From Gammaproteobacteria bacterium (GTDB taxonomy: Bacteria; Pseudomonadota; Gammaproteobacteria; UBA6429; Thiohalophilaceae): a DNA stretch of 20,851 nucleotides. A program made the position numbers and the translations under genes. Below, piece by piece: positions 1 through 7,488 of the stretch. The notes below the pieces were generated by a model. The model did not search any database. It was not told the DNA's origin and worked only from the letters and a program-made list of their open reading frames with translations. Location of the stretch: NCBI GenBank assembly GCA_011052165.1, contig DRJN01000133.1:1-20851 (forward strand), in the 5' to 3' direction. Every line of letters starts with the position of its first letter. Positions within the stretch are counted from its first letter, which is position 1.

Positions 1-103
1 ACGCGTTATGAAAAATTAAAGCGGAATTATCAATCCATGTTGTACTTGGTCAGTTCAATGATTTGGCTTTCTTAATTGTTAACGCCCCCTAGTGAGGCGC
101 AGT

Positions 104-1264
104 TCAGAATGACAGACCGACCTGATCGCCGATACGTCTGAAGCGGGCCAGCCAGGTATGGTCACTCAGGGAGCGTGCGCGCGCCTGTTCGCGGATCCGC
201 TGCCGGGCCTTGTCCTGGTCCGTCTGCAGGTAGAAGCGCGCCTTGTCCACCAATTCTTCCAGGGAATCGTAATACAGCATTTCCCTGTCCGGCTCGAAAT
301 ATTCTTCCAGCTCCGGGAAGCGATTGACCAGGTGCACACCACCGCTCATGGCGACTTCGAATTCGCGCAGGCGGATGAATAGCAGCGGTGATTTGTACAC
401 GTAGGTGCTGCACAGTTCGATGGAGCCCAGGCTCAGGGCCATGGCGCTGATGCAGCGGCTGAAATCCTCGAATCGTGGCCCGGGAAGGTATTCCACCTTG
501 CTGTTGTCCAGTTGCTTTTCAGGCAGGCTGCCGAACATCTCCAGTACCGAACGCCAGATTACGCTGCTTATGCAGGCGCGCCCGGCGGAGAACCCGATAC
601 CATCGCGTACCCGCTGCCATGATTCGGAAAAGTTGTTAACCGCCCGGGACAGGGGATTATTGACCCTGGAACTCGATTTGTAAAAAGCGTCCGGTGCGCT
701 GCCGTGTACCCGTACCGGTACACCCGCCTGCTGTAACACGGCGATACTGCGTGCGCGTGCGCCATAGGTCGTACCCATGAAACCGATCACCTGGTCTTCC
801 GGTACCTGCACCGGTGTGAACACGCGGGGGTTGGCACCCCACGGCATCATAATGACGTTGGCGCCATAACTTCGGATGATATCCAGATTCTCGCGCACCG
901 TACTCCAGTTAACATCAAAACGGCTGGCAACGTTACGTACCCGGAAGGGGTGGGAATAATCGTCCGTAGACAGATTTACCGTAACAATGCCGCGCGCGCG
1001 CAGATCGTCAATCGCTTCCGGCAGCAGGGTGACGTCGGTAATCGTGCCGAAGAACAGATCGATTGTACCAGCCTGCAACAGGCGCTCGACCTCATCACGC
1101 AATACCTGGGAGTATTCCTGTGCGTTGCCGCTTCTACCCATGATTTCTACAGGGTTGCAATAGATGACCTCGTGCCCGGCCCATCGAAGCTCATCCACCA
1201 TGTGATAAAGGTGCCAGTCGTAGATAAAACCGCCGGAGTGTGCGCAGTAGTGCAGGATTCTCAT
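104..1264 (-). CDS. CgeB-like glycosyltransferase
   Basis: This 386-residue protein resembles the CgeB/'glycosyl transferases group 1' type of GT-B enzyme. It opens with a Rossmann-type start (MRILHYCAHSGG). The C-terminal half carries the typical segment AMSGGVHLVNRFPELEEYF followed by YYDSLEELVDKA, near residues 307-345, which in this family forms the nucleotide-sugar-binding lobe. No signal peptide or membrane segment is visible, so it should act on the cytoplasmic face, adding a sugar to the lipid-linked repeat unit; donor and acceptor cannot be read. The start is ATG with only a weak upstream GGA. It lies 23 bp downstream of the outer-membrane barrel gene and is the last gene of the leftward set. 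The glycosyltransferase fold is fairly secure; the exact role is not. Confidence 0.8.
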   Translation of the reverse strand: MRILHYCAHSGGFIYDWHLYHMVDELRWAGHEVIYCNPVEIMGRSGNAQEYSQVLRDEVERLLQAGTIDLFFGTITDVTLLPEAIDDLRARGIVTVNLSTDDYSHPFRVRNVASRFDVNWSTVRENLDIIRSYGANVIMMPWGANPRVFTPVQVPEDQVIGFMGTTYGARARSIAVLQQAGVPVRVHGSAPDAFYKSSSRVNNPLSRAVNNFSESWQRVRDGIGFSAGRACISSVIWRSVLEMFGSLPEKQLDNSKVEYLPGPRFEDFSRCISAMALSLGSIELCSTYVYKSPLLFIRLREFEVAMSGGVHLVNRFPELEEYFEPDREMLYYDSLEELVDKARFYLQTDQDKARQRIREQARARSLSDHTWLARFRRIGDQVGLSF

Positions 1265-1287
1265 AATCTGTATTCCGTACAGCCCTG

Positions 1288-2637
1288 TCAGAGGCTAAAA
1301 ACCATGTTTACAAGATAGCGGTTATTGCGAATGGTCGTTCCCGAAACTTTCTGACTGTTATGACTGTACCTGGCGCGCACCCAGATATTGTCGGTCAACG
1401 CATAGGATAGAAAGCCCAGCACATCAACAGAATCGATACGGGTTCTGAATGAATCCTGAATCTTGAACCGGGTCTTTCCGAGTTCTGCGCCAAAGCGCAG
1501 GCCGGGACGAATGCGCAGCAGCATGTTCAGGTTCAGTGTATTCTCCAGCAGGGGGGCGCCGACACCGGCTCCCAGGAGTACATCACGATTGTAGTTCAAA
1601 CCGATCAGGAACTCCTTCATCATGGATGCCTGCGCGGAAAGCCTGGCACTCCAGGTATCGGTATCAAAAGATTTGTTTATCGTCAGGTAGCCGGCACCAC
1701 CTTCTAGCGCAAAACGTCGACTGAACTGTCGCCTGTACAATGCAAGCACACTATGCCCTGTCGCTTCATCCACCCTGGTAAAATCCATCCTGCGGCCTTC
1801 ATATTCGAGGCCAACTGTATCGCGCGGAGTGACTCGCCAGCGCAAACCTGTGGTGACTTCGTTGGAGCGGATGTCAGTAGCAGCGGAATCATTGGTCAGG
1901 ATAATCAGGTTGGAATAGCTGATGTTGGTCCGTACATTCGGGGTAACTGTATAAGCCAGTTCAACAGACAGGTCATTGTTGGTCACTGTGGTGGCCCCGG
2001 TCAGGACACCCCGAATCAACTGGTCGGAGGTGTCACGGGATTCGTAGAAGTTGTCTGACAGTCCTACAGTAAGCCGGCGGGATAGTTCACGGTTAGCGAA
2101 CAGCAGACCGGACTGGGCATCAAGCACCTTGTTCAGCTTCGAATTATCAAAATATTTAGCAGCCTCGAAGCCGTAGTCCGCCTCCAGATTCCAGCCCTTG
2201 CCACCATCGCTGTAACGTATGCCTGGCGACAATACAGTGATCACATCATCGCGCTGATTGGTATCGGTGAAGAACAGGTTATTCTGGTACTCCACAGCCA
2301 GGCCAATGCGCGGAGAGAAGCCCTTCTCAGTTGTTCCGGGGGGGATCAACCCGCGCTGGGCACCATCCTGCAGGCGGCGTTCTTTCAACGGCAGGCGCCG
2401 TCCGGCTCCCGGGAATAACCAGCTTTGCACGGCGGTCTCCGGGTCATCACTGCCTTCCAGGGCTGCAGAGCCAAACTGGTCCTCCCGTTCACCTGCTGCT
2501 GTGTATCCGGACATTATCGGCAGCGCCAGTAGTAACAGCGGGATTATCGGGTATACCAGACCACTGCAGCGGGAGGGGCGACAGGCATCCGTACAGGCAA
2601 TCGCGTTCACGGGGTATCCATGAGTTTCAGCGTACAA
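1288..2637 (-). CDS. Outer-membrane beta-barrel protein of EPS export (EpsL/VpsM-like)
   Basis: A 449-residue protein with an N-terminal hydrophobic segment (YPIIPLLLLALPIMSG) that reads as a signal sequence, a short linker, then from about residue 108 alternating polar/hydrophobic strands rich in aromatic residues and ending in a phenylalanine-containing strand (YLVNMVFSL), the usual C-terminal signature of an outer-membrane barrel. It matches the type of barrel found in EPS operons (EpsL/VpsM-like). Its likely job is the outer-membrane channel working with the short OPX protein encoded just upstream. The longest reading starts at a TTG overlapping the OPX stop by 11 bp, allowing coupled translation; a GTG at 2610 is an alternative and would give a more ordinary signal peptide. 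The barrel call is good; channel function is inferred from family and position. Confidence 0.8.
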   Translation of the reverse strand: MYAETHGYPVNAIACTDACRPSRCSGLVYPIIPLLLLALPIMSGYTAAGEREDQFGSAALEGSDDPETAVQSWLFPGAGRRLPLKERRLQDGAQRGLIPPGTTEKGFSPRIGLAVEYQNNLFFTDTNQRDDVITVLSPGIRYSDGGKGWNLEADYGFEAAKYFDNSKLNKVLDAQSGLLFANRELSRRLTVGLSDNFYESRDTSDQLIRGVLTGATTVTNNDLSVELAYTVTPNVRTNISYSNLIILTNDSAATDIRSNEVTTGLRWRVTPRDTVGLEYEGRRMDFTRVDEATGHSVLALYRRQFSRRFALEGGAGYLTINKSFDTDTWSARLSAQASMMKEFLIGLNYNRDVLLGAGVGAPLLENTLNLNMLLRIRPGLRFGAELGKTRFKIQDSFRTRIDSVDVLGFLSYALTDNIWVRARYSHNSQKVSGTTIRNNRYLVNMVFSL

Positions 2638-3214
2638 TTACCGTGTCACCGGGAATCAGCACAAAATCGTCCGTCTCGGGCTGGCCGGCAATAAAACTGT
2701 CATAGTCAAAGGTAAGGCGTGACTTCCTGTTAAACCGGTTATACACGGTGATATTGTTACGCGTGGCAAAAGCCGTGAAGCCACCGGCCATGGCAATAGC
2801 CTGCACCACGGTGACCGCACCGGTGGGCTGAAACAATCCCGGACTCATCACCTCGCCGGTAACAAACACATTATAGCTGCGGACCTGCCGCAGACTGACG
2901 GTGACCTGGGGATCCTTGAGATGCTTCCTGAACTCGCGCTCAATGACCTTGCGTAATCCTCCTACAGTGATTCCGGCAGCCTGGAGCTCACCGATCAATG
3001 GGTAGCTGATGTTGCCGTCCGGGCTGATGGAAATCTCCTGCGACAGCTCCGGATTTTCCCACACAAATACGCTTATGATATCCCCCGGACCCAGCTGGGA
3101 GAGCTCTGCGGGTAGCTCTCTGGATGACCACTCGGCCTGTACTGCCCAGGGTGTCAGTGATAACAGCAGCACGGCTGCAAAAAGCTTGAAGCGATTGGCC
3201 AGGTGTAGGTACAT
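2627..3214 (-). CDS. Short polysaccharide export protein (OPX, GumB/Wza-like)
   Basis: 195 residues with a clear Sec signal peptide (LFAAVLLLSLTPWAVQA, probable cleavage after VQA) and no lipobox cysteine. Residues ~40-113 form the polysaccharide export (PES) domain (LGPGDIISVFVWENPELSQ; SPDGNISYPLIGEL) and ~115-165 a single SLBB domain (VTGEVMSPGLFQPTG). It ends at VLIPGDTVIVR, so it lacks the extra domains and C-terminal membrane helix of full Wza (~360-380 residues). By comparison with short OPX proteins such as GumB it should form a periplasmic ring that docks on a separate outer-membrane barrel, which the next gene supplies. The start is well supported: ATG with AGGA 7 nt upstream. The GT2 gene ends 39 bp upstream. 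Confidence 0.92.
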   Translation of the reverse strand: MYLHLANRFKLFAAVLLLSLTPWAVQAEWSSRELPAELSQLGPGDIISVFVWENPELSQEISISPDGNISYPLIGELQAAGITVGGLRKVIEREFRKHLKDPQVTVSLRQVRSYNVFVTGEVMSPGLFQPTGAVTVVQAIAMAGGFTAFATRNNITVYNRFNRKSRLTFDYDSFIAGQPETDDFVLIPGDTVIVR

Positions 3215-3253
3215 AAAGAATTCCTCAATGTTGGACTAAGCAGGTTGTGCAGA

Positions 3254-4156
3254 TCAGACCCGGGCAAATCTTTCGTAGAACATTCGTCGCCACAGGTTAA
3301 GCAGGGGTCCAAACAGCTTGTGGTTGTTGATTTCCTCCAGGGCAGCCTTGTAGTCGCCGGCTTCTTCCAGGGCGTCGGCATAGCGTGACAGCAGATCGTC
3401 AAGTTTTTCACTGGCTGAATCATCCACGAGAGACCCCCAATGCTTGCGCACCAGGTGTTCGGTATATTCCCTGCGTTCTTTTTTCGAAGCCGACATAAGC
3501 GAGATGCTCTTGGCAGCTGCGTGAAAACGGTAGGCACCAAGCACCTTGTCAGAGATAACTGGCTCGTTGACACAATACATGCGTTCCCATAACGCCAGAT
3601 CCATCACGTAGTGAATATCTTCATCGAAGGGACCGGCTGCCTCCCACATGGCACGGTTCCAGAATGTGGACTGGGTAGGTATCCAGTTCGAGGCCCAGCG
3701 GAAGAAGGTATCCTGATTGACCACTTCGGGGCGACGGTACCTCATGGTACGCTTTTTACCGTAGAACAGTCGCGCCGCTCCTACCAGCCAGGCGGGGTCG
3801 GCGCTTGCCGGGAGTTGCTCCGCAACATGCATGAGCGCACCCGGCTCCAGCAGATCATCCGAGCACAGCCAGTAATGTAAATCGCCGCTCGCACGGGCGA
3901 AACCCTTGTTGATGGCGTGGCACTGGCCGTTATCCGGTTCACTGACCCAATAGGCAATCCTGTCCTCGTTCTGCTTGATCACCTCCAGCGTGTTATCGGT
4001 GCTGCCGCCATCGATAATGATATGCTCAACATTGGGGTAATGCTGGTTCTGAACGCTGTCAATGGTTTCCTGGAGGTAACTCCCCTGGTTGTAGGATGGT
4101 GTGACCACACTGATTCTGGGTAACTTCTGGGTACTCATGGTTTGGTTTCCAGTCAT
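3254..4156 (-). CDS. Family 2 glycosyltransferase
   Basis: A 300-residue GT-A fold enzyme. It shows the GT2 start ISVVTPSYNQ (residues 15-24), the nucleotide-binding DGGSTD (49-54), the EPDNGQCHAINKGF segment before the metal site, and a DxD-equivalent CSDD (98-101). WIPTQSTFW and DLALWERM are typical acceptor-side motifs of this subgroup. It has no membrane helix, so it is a soluble cytoplasmic enzyme adding one sugar to the growing repeat unit. The C-terminal ~70 residues are charged and helical. ATG at 4156 (GGA 6 nt upstream) and ATG at 4138 (GGA 9 nt upstream) are both possible starts; the longer is given. It follows the Wzy-like gene by 22 bp and is probably co-transcribed with it. Confidence 0.92.
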   Translation of the reverse strand: MTGNQTMSTQKLPRISVVTPSYNQGSYLQETIDSVQNQHYPNVEHIIIDGGSTDNTLEVIKQNEDRIAYWVSEPDNGQCHAINKGFARASGDLHYWLCSDDLLEPGALMHVAEQLPASADPAWLVGAARLFYGKKRTMRYRRPEVVNQDTFFRWASNWIPTQSTFWNRAMWEAAGPFDEDIHYVMDLALWERMYCVNEPVISDKVLGAYRFHAAAKSISLMSASKKERREYTEHLVRKHWGSLVDDSASEKLDDLLSRYADALEEAGDYKAALEEINNHKLFGPLLNLWRRMFYERFARV

Positions 4157-4178
4157 TGGGTTTCCGGCATAGCTGCAG

Positions 4179-5603
4179 TCACGGATGAGTGAGTGCGATC
4201 GCCGGTTCTCTTTCCGGCACTCTTTCCGACGCCCGTTTTCCCCTGACCGCGTTACCCATTGCCAACGACAGTCCCAACACCAGCCAGACCTCCCTGGCCA
4301 TGGGATTGAACATATAGATTCCGAGCTGACTGCTCAATATGATCAGCAGGAGGGTGCCATAGGGTCGGAACAGGGTATCGCGGTACGCCATAAAGGCACC
4401 TCGAAAGGCCATTATCCACAACGAAATATAAAGGAACAGCATAACCATGCCGTTCTCTGCAGCAACCTGCAAAAACATATTGTGAGGCAGGGCCACTCCC
4501 AAGTATCTGTGCGTGTAGGCATTGAGAGGCAAATTCTGTATCGCATGTCGCGGCACCTCGTCGATACCGATGCCCAAAAGCAGATGCTGCTTGATAATAG
4601 ACAGGCTCATGCCCCAGTTTTCAAAACGCCAGGCCATGGATTCGGAGGCGGCCGACACTCCCGCCTTGGCGACAATTTTCTGCAGCATCGGAAAGCCGTC
4701 AAGGTCCCGCACCAGATCTGTCAGGGAAAATCCCCAGGAAGAAAACACCAGCAGGGCGCCGATGATACCCACGATGCCCAGCATCCGGGTTATCCGTGTA
4801 GTAGTCAGCATGGCTGTAAATACCAGTACAGCCATGCCAATCATCGAACTGCGTGAAAAAGTATAGTGCCATCCGACCACGAAGCTGACGGTGAGTGCTA
4901 CCAGCAGCAATTTTACGATGACATTCCGGTTCAGGACGGCAAGGGTCAACGCGCAGGGAATGGCAACCTGGAAGTAGCCGGCCAGCGTAATCGGGTGCTC
5001 ATGGGTCCCTGCCGCGCGTACTTCCATCCCGGCCCGGTCCCTGAGCAGTTCTGCATGCCAGCCGCCAAACGGAACGATGCCGTATTTAACGTCCAGGAAA
5101 ACCAGAATAACCTCGAATACCGCGACACCAACAATAACCATCATTACCCGGTTCATATCCCGTGGGGTGTGGACATAGGCCAGTGTCAGGAAAAATATCA
5201 CGGCATAGATAAATTGCGGCCCGATTCGATCGATCAGTCCAGGAAGCGAGTGGGCGATCGTAGTGAGCACGATGCCTACAAAGTATGCCAGCGCAACATA
5301 CCCGCCTGGACCACGAATAATCCTGGGCCACGATGAGCAGCGTGTCAGCGCCTGATACGTGATCGCCGCAAGTACCGCCAACACCCCCATGCGGCTCACC
5401 GTAATGAAGCCACCGAAACCCACATTCATTGGCGTCAGAGCTACTACGGTGAGATAGGGCAAGCCGGGAGAGGCAAACAACAGGAACAGAAAAACGATGC
5501 CCAGCGGAATGATGACAGCCTTGGTCGACAGTCCGGCAACGGCACTGCCCAGTATGGCACCGATTGCGAGAGCGGCTACATTGGTCGATCTGCTCGTCTG
5601 CAT
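4179..5603 (-). CDS. O-antigen ligase/polymerase (Wzy-like) membrane protein
   Basis: This strongly hydrophobic protein of about 474 residues has roughly ten or more membrane segments. It contains the O-antigen ligase/polymerase signature region: a large periplasmic loop after FENWGMSLSIIKQHLLLGIG, then ALPHNMFLQVAAENG, the HN...L.. motif common to WaaL/Wzy proteins. In a Wzy-dependent pathway it would polymerise undecaprenyl-linked repeat units on the periplasmic side; ligase activity cannot be excluded from sequence. The frame is open to a GTG at 5660, but I prefer ATG at 5603 because it directly precedes the first membrane segment; a GGGGG tract lies a rather long 14 nt upstream. It is the first gene of the leftward set, downstream of the transposon-remnant spacer. 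Confidence 0.88.
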   Translation of the reverse strand: MQTSRSTNVAALAIGAILGSAVAGLSTKAVIIPLGIVFLFLLFASPGLPYLTVVALTPMNVGFGGFITVSRMGVLAVLAAITYQALTRCSSWPRIIRGPGGYVALAYFVGIVLTTIAHSLPGLIDRIGPQFIYAVIFFLTLAYVHTPRDMNRVMMVIVGVAVFEVILVFLDVKYGIVPFGGWHAELLRDRAGMEVRAAGTHEHPITLAGYFQVAIPCALTLAVLNRNVIVKLLLVALTVSFVVGWHYTFSRSSMIGMAVLVFTAMLTTTRITRMLGIVGIIGALLVFSSWGFSLTDLVRDLDGFPMLQKIVAKAGVSAASESMAWRFENWGMSLSIIKQHLLLGIGIDEVPRHAIQNLPLNAYTHRYLGVALPHNMFLQVAAENGMVMLFLYISLWIMAFRGAFMAYRDTLFRPYGTLLLIILSSQLGIYMFNPMAREVWLVLGLSLAMGNAVRGKRASERVPEREPAIALTHP

Positions 5604-5829
5604 AGCGGTAGATTGATCCCCCGTCAGCAGCCTGCCGCCTGTGTCATAGCGGGTACCCACCCGTTACCCGGAGCACGGATCGCATGCGGCTGGAAAACCG
5701 TACCGGCCAGGACCGGGAACCCGTCAAGTCCGCTTTGTTATCAGGGTATAGTCGGGCGAGCGGGAAAAGTTGATAACCATGGCGCTGCGCATATTCATTA
5801 GTCGTGCCGTCCAGTATTTTTTTCATTTT

Positions 5830-5835
5830 ATTATA
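5830..5835 (-). promoter_or_regulatory. Perfect -10 box upstream of the Wzy-like gene (weak promoter candidate)
   Basis: On the minus strand this is an exact TATAAT in an AT-rich tract just beyond the end of the IS4-like remnant, 227 bp upstream of the Wzy-like start. No good -35 is visible at 16-18 bp; the nearest TTGGGA lies at only 14 bp. It could drive the leftward export/polymerase genes, but the evidence is one hexamer. Confidence 0.25.
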
Positions 5836-5843
5836 AAAATCCA

Positions 5844-6032
5844 CTACTGTCCCAACGTTAAGTCGAACAAATTCAATTGGTTACCCATGGCACACTCCTC
5901 GTTATTGTAGTCGGACATCATAAGCAGTTGATCCAGTGGGGTTTTCTCGAAAAGGGTGGGGCTCAAAATCTGTAGAATGGTGCAGAGTTCTGTTTCGAGC
6001 TTGAGCTGCTTTTTGATGATGGCAACAGGTAC
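5844..6032 (-). pseudogene. 3' remnant of an IS4-family (DUF4372-type) transposase
   Basis: Reading leftward, about 62 codons are open and end in TAG at 5844-5846. The peptide contains VAIIKKQLKLETELCTILQ, then LSPTLFEKTPLDQLLM, and finishes GNQLNLFDLTLGQ. From memory this matches the C-terminal tail of IS4-family transposases with a DUF4372 N-terminal domain, which typically end ...KKQL.LE.SL..ILQILS.TLFEKTP...QL.LFD. Everything N-terminal is missing: at about 6032 the reading runs into a different transposase sequence. Family assignment is by recalled motif, not by search. Confidence 0.65.
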
Positions 6033-6144
6033 GCGGTATCTCGATTGATCGGCTGGAATTTGCCTGACATGGTGACTTCGATCCCTTCTTGGTACGATAT
6101 CTCTATTCTATAGGAATGCAGGGGTTAAATCCGACAGGCTCCTA
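6020..6144 (-). pseudogene. 5' end remnant of an IS1182-like element (transposase start only)
   Basis: An ATG at 6068-6070 (minus strand) preceded by AGAAGGGA begins MSGKFQPINRDTAYLLP, the characteristic opening of IS1182-family transposases. The non-coding ~70 bp before it begins GGAGCCTGTCGGATTTAACC (6142 downward), which looks like the terminal inverted repeat of such an element. After about 17 codons homology stops and the DNA continues as the IS4-like tail in another frame; the readthrough stops within ~35 codons. It is therefore non-functional. Family assignment is by recalled motif. Confidence 0.6.
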
Positions 6145-6274
6145 AGGGCACCTCTGATTAATTCGTTTTCCGTCATTCTGGTGTATGCCAGAATCCAGTG
6201 ATTTCAATGTGTTGGATCCCGGATCAAGTCCGGCACAGGCCCCGCCGGTATGACGAATTGATCAGAGCTTCCCT
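6145..6274. repeat. MITE-like palindromic element with ~20-bp terminal inverted repeats
   Basis: The ends are inverted repeats: GGGCACCTCTGATTAATTCG at 6146-6165 and, in reverse complement, GGGAAGCTCTGATCAATTCG at 6254-6273, matching at 17 of 20 positions. Inside are two short hairpins: ATTCTGG/CCAGAAT (6175-6181 with 6188-6194) and CCGGA/TCCGG (6219-6223 with 6229-6233), and the core is bounded by CGTCA and TGACG. There is no coding capacity. This is the look of a miniature inverted-repeat transposable element or a composite REP-like unit. No convincing target-site duplication is visible. It directly abuts the outer edge of the IS1182-like remnant. Confidence 0.6.
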
Positions 6275-6340
6275 AGCTTATCTGACTGTGCCCGCAGATC
6301 AAACTCATTTCGCCAAGCGTGAAATACCGCCTCGTCTGCC

Positions 6341-6369
6341 TTGACACGCAGCCGAGTGAAGACTACAAC
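6341..6369 (+). promoter_or_regulatory. Candidate sigma-70 promoter for the SGNH/esterase pair
   Basis: An exact TTGACA (6341-6346) is followed after 17 bp by TACAAC (6364-6369), which matches TATAAT at four of six positions. Transcription would start near 6376, only about 14 nt before the proposed ATT start of the SGNH-like gene, so the leader would be very short and the AAAGGG ribosome site would sit at its 5' end. The spacing is ideal; the short leader lowers confidence. Confidence 0.4.
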
Positions 6370-6389
6370 CAACATAAAAGGGTATTTAA

Positions 6390-7460
6390 ATTACTGTTCT
6401 TTTTACAATTATTGTAGCAATCCTGCTGACAGACCTGCTGCTGAGGCTGATCGTGCGGATACCCCCGCGTTCCGGCAGGTTCTATCCACGCCTGAGAGCA
6501 AGGATTCTCAAGGACGATGTCTCCACTTTTGACCCGGGTTATGAAGCGACACTCAAAAGCCAGGATTTCTGCGTCAACATCAAAACCAACTCGCTGGGCT
6601 TCCGGGAGCGGGAGTTGTTTGAACCGGATGGGTCGCTGCAGTCACCGGTATTGTTCATTGGTGACTGTATTTTCATGGGATACGGGGTTGAGGAACAGGA
6701 CCGGGTAACCAACCGGCTTGCCGACATTGCCCGGGAAAGGGGAATATCCCGGCCAGTGATAAACCTGTCTTTTATCGGCTGGCGGACCAACAATTATTTC
6801 AGTTGCCTGACAAATTTTTATGAACGGCTGAGGCCGCAGAATGTCGTGGTTGGCATTTACATAGGCTTTGAGTTCGGCGCGGTACCCAGGCCGGCCAGAT
6901 CGAGGGAAGAGGTTAAAAAACCTGGCGGCTTCAAGAAAGTCCTTCGTGACCTTCTGAGGCTCTCGCCGCTACTGAACCTGTCCATGCGGGGGCTCTGGGC
7001 AAGCCAGTCATTCAGGGCTCACTTCAACAAAAAGGAACTGATGAATGAGCGGGTTGATATCTACCTGAAAGATCAGACGCAGAAACAGAAAGAACTTTAT
7101 GACAATACCACTGCCTACCTGTCCATGATGGCGGATTATGCAAAAGATAAAGGCGTTGATTTCCTGGTTGTCCTGATTCCGGATCACTTACAGGTACTGG
7201 AAAAAGACATTTTCACCGGTCTCGACAGGGAAAAGCCACAGCGCATCCTTAACCGGCACTGCGCGGACAACGGGATAAAATGTCTCGACCTGCTCGCAGC
7301 CTTTGAAAACCATCCCCGGCCGGCAAGCCTGTATTTCGATATGGACAAACACTGGAGTTGCGCTGCACACCGGTTCGCGGCGGATGTACTGGCTGATGAG
7401 ATCTTTTCCGATTACCGGAACGAGCGCAGCAAACCGTCGTCCGTTCAGCCTGCCGGATAA
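6390..7460 (+). CDS. Membrane-anchored SGNH-hydrolase-like protein with Cys at the nucleophile position
   Basis: The recognisable frame opens after a TAA at 6387-6389 and begins ITVLFTIIVAILLTDLLL, a membrane helix, then a periplasmic SGNH-type domain. Block I reads FIGDCIFMGYGVEE, with Cys (codon at 6666-6668) where the catalytic Ser should be. Block II (NLSFIGWRT) and block V (DMDKHWSCAAHRF) are present; the GxND block III appears as IGFEFG. The first conventional start in frame is GTG at 6453, which would cut off the membrane helix. I prefer an ATT start at 6390, preceded by AAAGGG with 7 nt spacing; a one-base frameshift in TTTAAATT joining to an upstream frame is the alternative. Relatives tailor or remove acyl groups on cell-surface polysaccharides; activity here is uncertain. 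The esterase gene follows after 28 bp. Confidence 0.72.
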   Translation: MTVLFTIIVAILLTDLLLRLIVRIPPRSGRFYPRLRARILKDDVSTFDPGYEATLKSQDFCVNIKTNSLGFRERELFEPDGSLQSPVLFIGDCIFMGYGVEEQDRVTNRLADIARERGISRPVINLSFIGWRTNNYFSCLTNFYERLRPQNVVVGIYIGFEFGAVPRPARSREEVKKPGGFKKVLRDLLRLSPLLNLSMRGLWASQSFRAHFNKKELMNERVDIYLKDQTQKQKELYDNTTAYLSMMADYAKDKGVDFLVVLIPDHLQVLEKDIFTGLDREKPQRILNRHCADNGIKCLDLLAAFENHPRPASLYFDMDKHWSCAAHRFAADVLADEIFSDYRNERSKPSSVQPAG

Positions 7461-7488
7461 CATCAGGCTGCTGACCGACCTTCTACAC

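Noticed and set aside
83..99. CGCC/GGCG inverted repeat just downstream of the CgeB-like gene
   Set aside because: The stem is 4 bp and the following T-tract is weak; the evidence is insufficient for a terminator.
5644..5844. 66-codon minus-strand open frame starting at GTG next to the IS4-like stop
   Set aside because: It has no recognisable domain, no well-spaced ribosome site and a composition rich in Arg/Ser near its end; it overlaps the alternative Wzy-like start and probably is upstream spacer DNA.
6341..6532. Plus-strand open frame of 63 codons starting at TTG 6341
   Set aside because: The TTG is better explained as the -35 box TTGACA, and the later part is an out-of-frame reading of the SGNH-like gene. 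It is kept only as the possible upstream half of a frameshifted gene.
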